Positions 61,234 to 64,000 of a DNA stretch of 64,000 nt are shown here, piece after piece. The translations under genes were made by a program, and so were the position numbers. The DNA is from Mesorhizobium sp. B1-1-8. GTDB taxonomy: Bacteria > Pseudomonadota > Alphaproteobacteria > Rhizobiales > Rhizobiaceae. Position 1 is the first letter of the stretch, and each line of letters begins with the position of its first letter. The stretch spans positions 62,001-126,000 of the forward strand of contig NZ_CP083957.1 in NCBI RefSeq assembly GCF_006442795.2. The letters run 5' to 3'. The notes under the pieces were generated by a model that saw nothing but the letters and a program-made list of their open reading frames with translations, was not told the DNA's origin and ran no database searches.

Positions 61234-62358
61234 TCAAACCGCGCAGTGCGCGCCCAGCGCTTCGATCATCCGTTGGCAGGCGGTGAGCTCGCTGGCGAGG
61301 ATGTATTCGTTCGGCTTGTGGGCGCGGCCGATGTCGCCGGGGCCGCAGATGATCGCGTCCAGCCCCGCGGCCTGGTAAAGCCCGGCCTCCGTGCCGTAGC
61401 TGACGGCGGCCAGCGGCGTTTCGCCGGTCAGCTCGCTGAGCAGCGCTGCCAGTGGCGCGTCCTGTGGCAGCGACAGCGCTGGGTAGGCACTGAGCGGCGT
61501 CCATTCGACCCGAAAGCCGTCGGCCCCACAGGCCTCCGCCTTCGCCCTGACCGGAGCAAGCAGGCTGGCCGGGTCGACGCCGGGTATTGCGCGCGCCTCC
61601 AGGTCCAGCGTGCAGGTGTCGGGAATGATGTTGACCGATTGCCCGCCCCCGATCACGCCAGCCTGCAGCGAGGAGTAGGGCGGCTCGAAGGCAGCGTCGA
61701 ACGGCCCGCGCGTCAGCCTCTCAGCCTCGCGCACGATCGCACTCAGCGTTTCGGCCATGGCGTGGACGGCATTGCGCCCGAGATCGGGTCGCGAGGAATG
61801 GCCGGAACATCCATAGATGGTTACACGTGCCGCCGCCTTCCCCTTGTGGCCGCGCACTGGGCGCATGCCGCTCGGCTCGCCAACGATGACGCCGAGCGGC
61901 TTGGCGCAAAGTTCGGGAAGGCGGGCGATCAGATGCGGCACGCCGCGGCATCCAATTTCCTCGTCGTAGGAGAAAGCGACATGGATCGGCTTGGCCAGGC
62001 GCAGTTTCGTCAGCACGGGCAAAGCCGCGAGCACTGCCGCAAGAAACCCCTTCATGTCGGTGGCGCCGCGTCCGTAGAGCCGCTCGCCCTCGCGGCGCAA
62101 GGCGAACGGGTCCGAACTCCATTGCGGCTCGCCGGCGGGGACGACATCCATGTGGCCGGACAGGACATAGCCCGGGACATCGGCGGGACCGACCGTCGCG
62201 AACAGATTGGAGCGGTCGCCTTCTGGCCCGGGAAGCAGCGTGACCTTTGCTCCATGTTCGCGAAGATACGTCTCGATCCAGCCGGCGACGTCGCCGTTCG
62301 GCTTGCCGGCGACGGAGGGAAAGGCGACGAGACGGTCGAGGATGTCGAAGACGTCCAT
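61234..62358 (-). CDS. argE: Acetylornithine deacetylase-like M20 peptidase
   Basis: A 374-residue zinc aminoacylase. [45 protein letters not shown] and [15 protein letters not shown] supply the zinc ligands and catalytic Glu. ATG 62358 has GAGGG upstream, whereas the longer frame lacks a site. As first gene of the run it may remove an acyl group from an N-acylated amino acid or diamine; two GNAT acetyltransferases lie close by. Whether it is the biosynthetic ArgE is not certain. Confidence 0.83.
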   Translation of the reverse strand: MDVFDILDRLVAFPSVAGKPNGDVAGWIETYLREHGAKVTLLPGPEGDRSNLFATVGPADVPGYVLSGHMDVVPAGEPQWSSDPFALRREGERLYGRGATDMKGFLAAVLAALPVLTKLRLAKPIHVAFSYDEEIGCRGVPHLIARLPELCAKPLGVIVGEPSGMRPVRGHKGKAAARVTIYGCSGHSSRPDLGRNAVHAMAETLSAIVREAERLTRGPFDAAFEPPYSSLQAGVIGGGQSVNIIPDTCTLDLEARAIPGVDPASLLAPVRAKAEACGADGFRVEWTPLSAYPALSLPQDAPLAALLSELTGETPLAAVSYGTEAGLYQAAGLDAIICGPGDIGRAHKPNEYILASELTACQRMIEALGAHCAV

Positions 62359-62555
62359 TCCAGCCCTCAACGTATTTTCGGGTTCGCCGGGTTCGGCGCC
62401 GGCCATAACTGCAGAATTGCCGCAGAGGATGCGCGCTTTCCTTCGCGATTGCGTGCCGAAAGCGGAAGTGTTTCAGTTGAATCTTGCGTTGGCACGCGTC
62501 ATTCGAGCAAATCGTATCGGTCTGGTTGTTTAGCGTTGGCGGGCAGGGACGTTGT
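62359..62555. promoter_or_regulatory. Divergent promoter region
   Basis: The 197-base space between the ArgE-like gene (minus) and the second GNAT gene (plus). It must contain promoters for both; no clear operator is seen. Confidence 0.4.
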
Positions 62556-63482
62556 ATGTCACCCGTTACGCAATCTTTCAGAGGCAAGGAATTGAAGCCG
62601 TCCGAAAGCTTGAAAATCGATGCCTTCTCGGTGCGGATCGCCGACATCAAAGGTGTTGAACTGGACCGATTGCATGCGCTCTCCTTGTCTGTGGGCTGGC
62701 CGCATCGGGCAGAAGACTGGCAATTCCTGCGCGAAACGGGACAAGGCTTGGTGGCTCTCGATGAGATCGGCCGGGTTCTGGGATCCGCGATGTGGTTCGG
62801 GCACGGTCCCAGCTTCGCGACCGTTGGCATGGTCATCACCTCGCCACGGCTTCAGACGCTCGGGGCGGCGCAGTGGCTCATGAAGCGGGTTTTCGACAAC
62901 ATTCCCGGGCGCGACCTTCGCCTCAATGCAACCCGCGCCGCACGGCGGCTCTATCTCTCGCTCGACTTCCATCCGGAGAGGACTGTCTATCAATGCCAGG
63001 GCATCGCCCGCGTCCCAACGGCAGGTAGCCCCACGGAAGAGCGCGGCGACGTCCGGACTTTGGACGCAAGCGATGTTCCGGCAGCGGTCGCCCTCGACGC
63101 GGCGGGGTTTGGCGTGAGGCGGACAGCGCTTATTGAAAAGCTCTTCGCGCACTCGACCGGCTATGGTCTTTTCAGGGGCGATAAGCTTAGCGCTTTCGCG
63201 CTCTGCCGCCCGTTCGGGCGCGGCCACGTCCTGGGACCGGTCGTGGCTGAAAACGATGCTGATGCGGTGGCAGTTGCCCGGCCGCACGTGGCCGAGCATT
63301 CGGGGTCTTTCCTCAGAGTCGACACGCACATGGACAGTGGCGACTTCGCAGCCTTTTTGTCGTACGCTGAAATGCCGGTGTTCGACACGGTGCTGACCAT
63401 GTCGTTGGGCAAACGCATGGCCGATTTTGCCGCTGGCGGCTCGCTGAGGACCTATGCCTTAGCAAGTCAAACCCTCGGGTAG
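62556..63482 (+). CDS. Two-domain GNAT family N-acetyltransferase, paralogue
   Basis: A 308-residue protein with the same architecture as the GNAT at 52626-53465: LSVGWPHRAEDWQFL at the start, VGMVITSPRLQTLGAAQWLM in the acetyl-CoA loop region, and a second domain FALCRPFGRGHVLGPVVAEN, SFLRVDTHMDSGDFAAFL, ending YALASQTLG. AGGGA is 7 bases before ATG 62556. The acetyl-CoA loop (TSPRLQTLGAA) is less canonical than in the other copy. It is divergent from the ArgE-like gene. Confidence 0.82.
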   Translation: MSPVTQSFRGKELKPSESLKIDAFSVRIADIKGVELDRLHALSLSVGWPHRAEDWQFLRETGQGLVALDEIGRVLGSAMWFGHGPSFATVGMVITSPRLQTLGAAQWLMKRVFDNIPGRDLRLNATRAARRLYLSLDFHPERTVYQCQGIARVPTAGSPTEERGDVRTLDASDVPAAVALDAAGFGVRRTALIEKLFAHSTGYGLFRGDKLSAFALCRPFGRGHVLGPVVAENDADAVAVARPHVAEHSGSFLRVDTHMDSGDFAAFLSYAEMPVFDTVLTMSLGKRMADFAAGGSLRTYALASQTLG

Positions 63483-63815
63483 TTGTCTTCGGTCGCGCCG
63501 TGGTTACCAGCCTAAGGCACAGGTGGTCCGCATGCCATCCTATCTATCCACCTTGGCCATCCGGAAAGCGGACCTACGCTCGCGACCAACCCAGCCGTTC
63601 AAGTCTCGCCGGGTTGGGGTAGATCCGACGTCAGAGCTTTGAAGATCGCAAATAGAGCAATCTGTAGCCCCCAAAGGGGCCCCAGCCGTCACGCGGGAGC
63701 AGGCTTCGGGGATCGCATCGAATCCAGCCCGAAGTAAGCGGCGGTATTTCTTGGCTTGGTCGGGAGACCACTTCCGGGCCGTTTCGCGGATTGCAAATTT
63801 TTGGCTGCCCCACTC
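63483..63815. other. Convergent gap
   Basis: No gene is supported between the GNAT and antiporter stops. CCAACCC 63586-63592 and GGGTTGG 63611-63617 form an inverted repeat that could end either transcript. Confidence 0.4.
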
Positions 63816-64000
63816 TTACGCGGCTTTGTTGGCAGTCAGCCCCATCTTCTTGATGAGCCATGGCATCGTAAGACCCTGGACAAAAATCGAGAAAGCCACA
63901 ACGGCAAACGCAGTGACGATGATAACCCCGCGCTCTGCTATGTGTTGAGGGAGTGCCAACGCCAAGGCAAGGGCAAGCGAGCCGCGCAGGCCTCCCCAGA
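63816..64000 (-). CDS. Na+/H+ antiporter (CPA1/NhaP type), C-terminal part
   Basis: The minus strand is open from the window edge to TAA 63818-63816. It encodes WGGLRGSLALALALPQ, the invariant antiporter helix, followed by a transmembrane VIIVTAFAVVAFSIFVQGLT segment and a short tail ending KAA. The 5' part lies beyond the window. It should exchange sodium or potassium for protons across the inner membrane. Confidence 0.85.
   Translation of the reverse strand, partial: WGGLRGSLALALALALPQHIAERGVIIVTAFAVVAFSIFVQGLTMPWLIKKMGLTANKAA

Overview
The window looks like a chromosomal stretch of a rhizobial alphaproteobacterium, most likely Mesorhizobium or a close relative in the Phyllobacteriaceae. 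This is judged from high-GC coding, short Shine-Dalgarno sites with many ATGA/GTGA overlaps, a dense array of ABC-type uptake and catabolic operons, and families typical of rhizobia (Atu4866-type protein, HyuA/HyuB, N-methylproline-demethylase-like flavoprotein, CUT2 sugar transporters). It is inference from gene content; no rRNA or marker gene is present.

Layout. 1-1978: the end of an acyl-CoA-type cluster (DUF35 OB-fold protein, MaoC hydratase, MFS transporter). 2031-10970: a GntR-regulated carbohydrate or polyol operon with two SDR dehydrogenases, a class II aldolase, a ribose-type ABC transporter and a PfkB kinase. A 16-bp palindrome touching a good promoter is the likely GntR operator, and a 13-bp-stem hairpin separates the binding-protein gene from the ATPase gene. 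11708-19796: a redox/detoxification group with AraC and LysR regulators, including one SDR broken by a single-base frameshift. 19797-29332: an accessory segment with long gene-poor gaps. It holds a metallophosphoesterase/SMC-like ATPase pair of SbcCD (YhaO/YhaN) type, a VOC protein, a DUF433/DUF5615 toxin-antitoxin pair with a frameshifted toxin, a VapBC module and a possible 58-residue protein.

29333-45072: amino-acid-type catabolism. It contains two DadA-like flavin oxidases, LysR and Lrp regulators, hydantoinase/oxoprolinase subunits, and the gamma and alpha subunits of an HcnABC/octopine-oxidase-like dehydrogenase. A flavin/Fe-S N-demethylase-like enzyme and a decayed second copy of the Lrp gene follow. 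A 2.1-kb Tn3-family element (37295-39417) with matched 38-bp terminal repeats and a near-perfect 5-bp target duplication sits exactly in the stop codon of the alpha subunit gene. Its transposase is reduced to a C-terminal remnant, and it carries a divergent VOC/WYL-regulator pair.

45073-62358: a peptide/opine-type ABC transporter operon (aminotransferase, HAD hydrolase, binding protein, two permeases, fused double ATPase). Next come a HAD/amine-oxidase pair and a run of dehydrogenases (succinate-semialdehyde dehydrogenase, isopropylmalate/tartrate-type dehydrogenase, aldehyde dehydrogenase, cupin, GhrA-like reductase, ArgE-like deacylase). Together they read as uptake of a nitrogenous compound, its deamination or oxidation to an aldehyde, and oxidation into central metabolism. 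Two paralogous two-domain GNAT proteins flank this block. The window ends in the C-terminus of a Na+/H+ antiporter.
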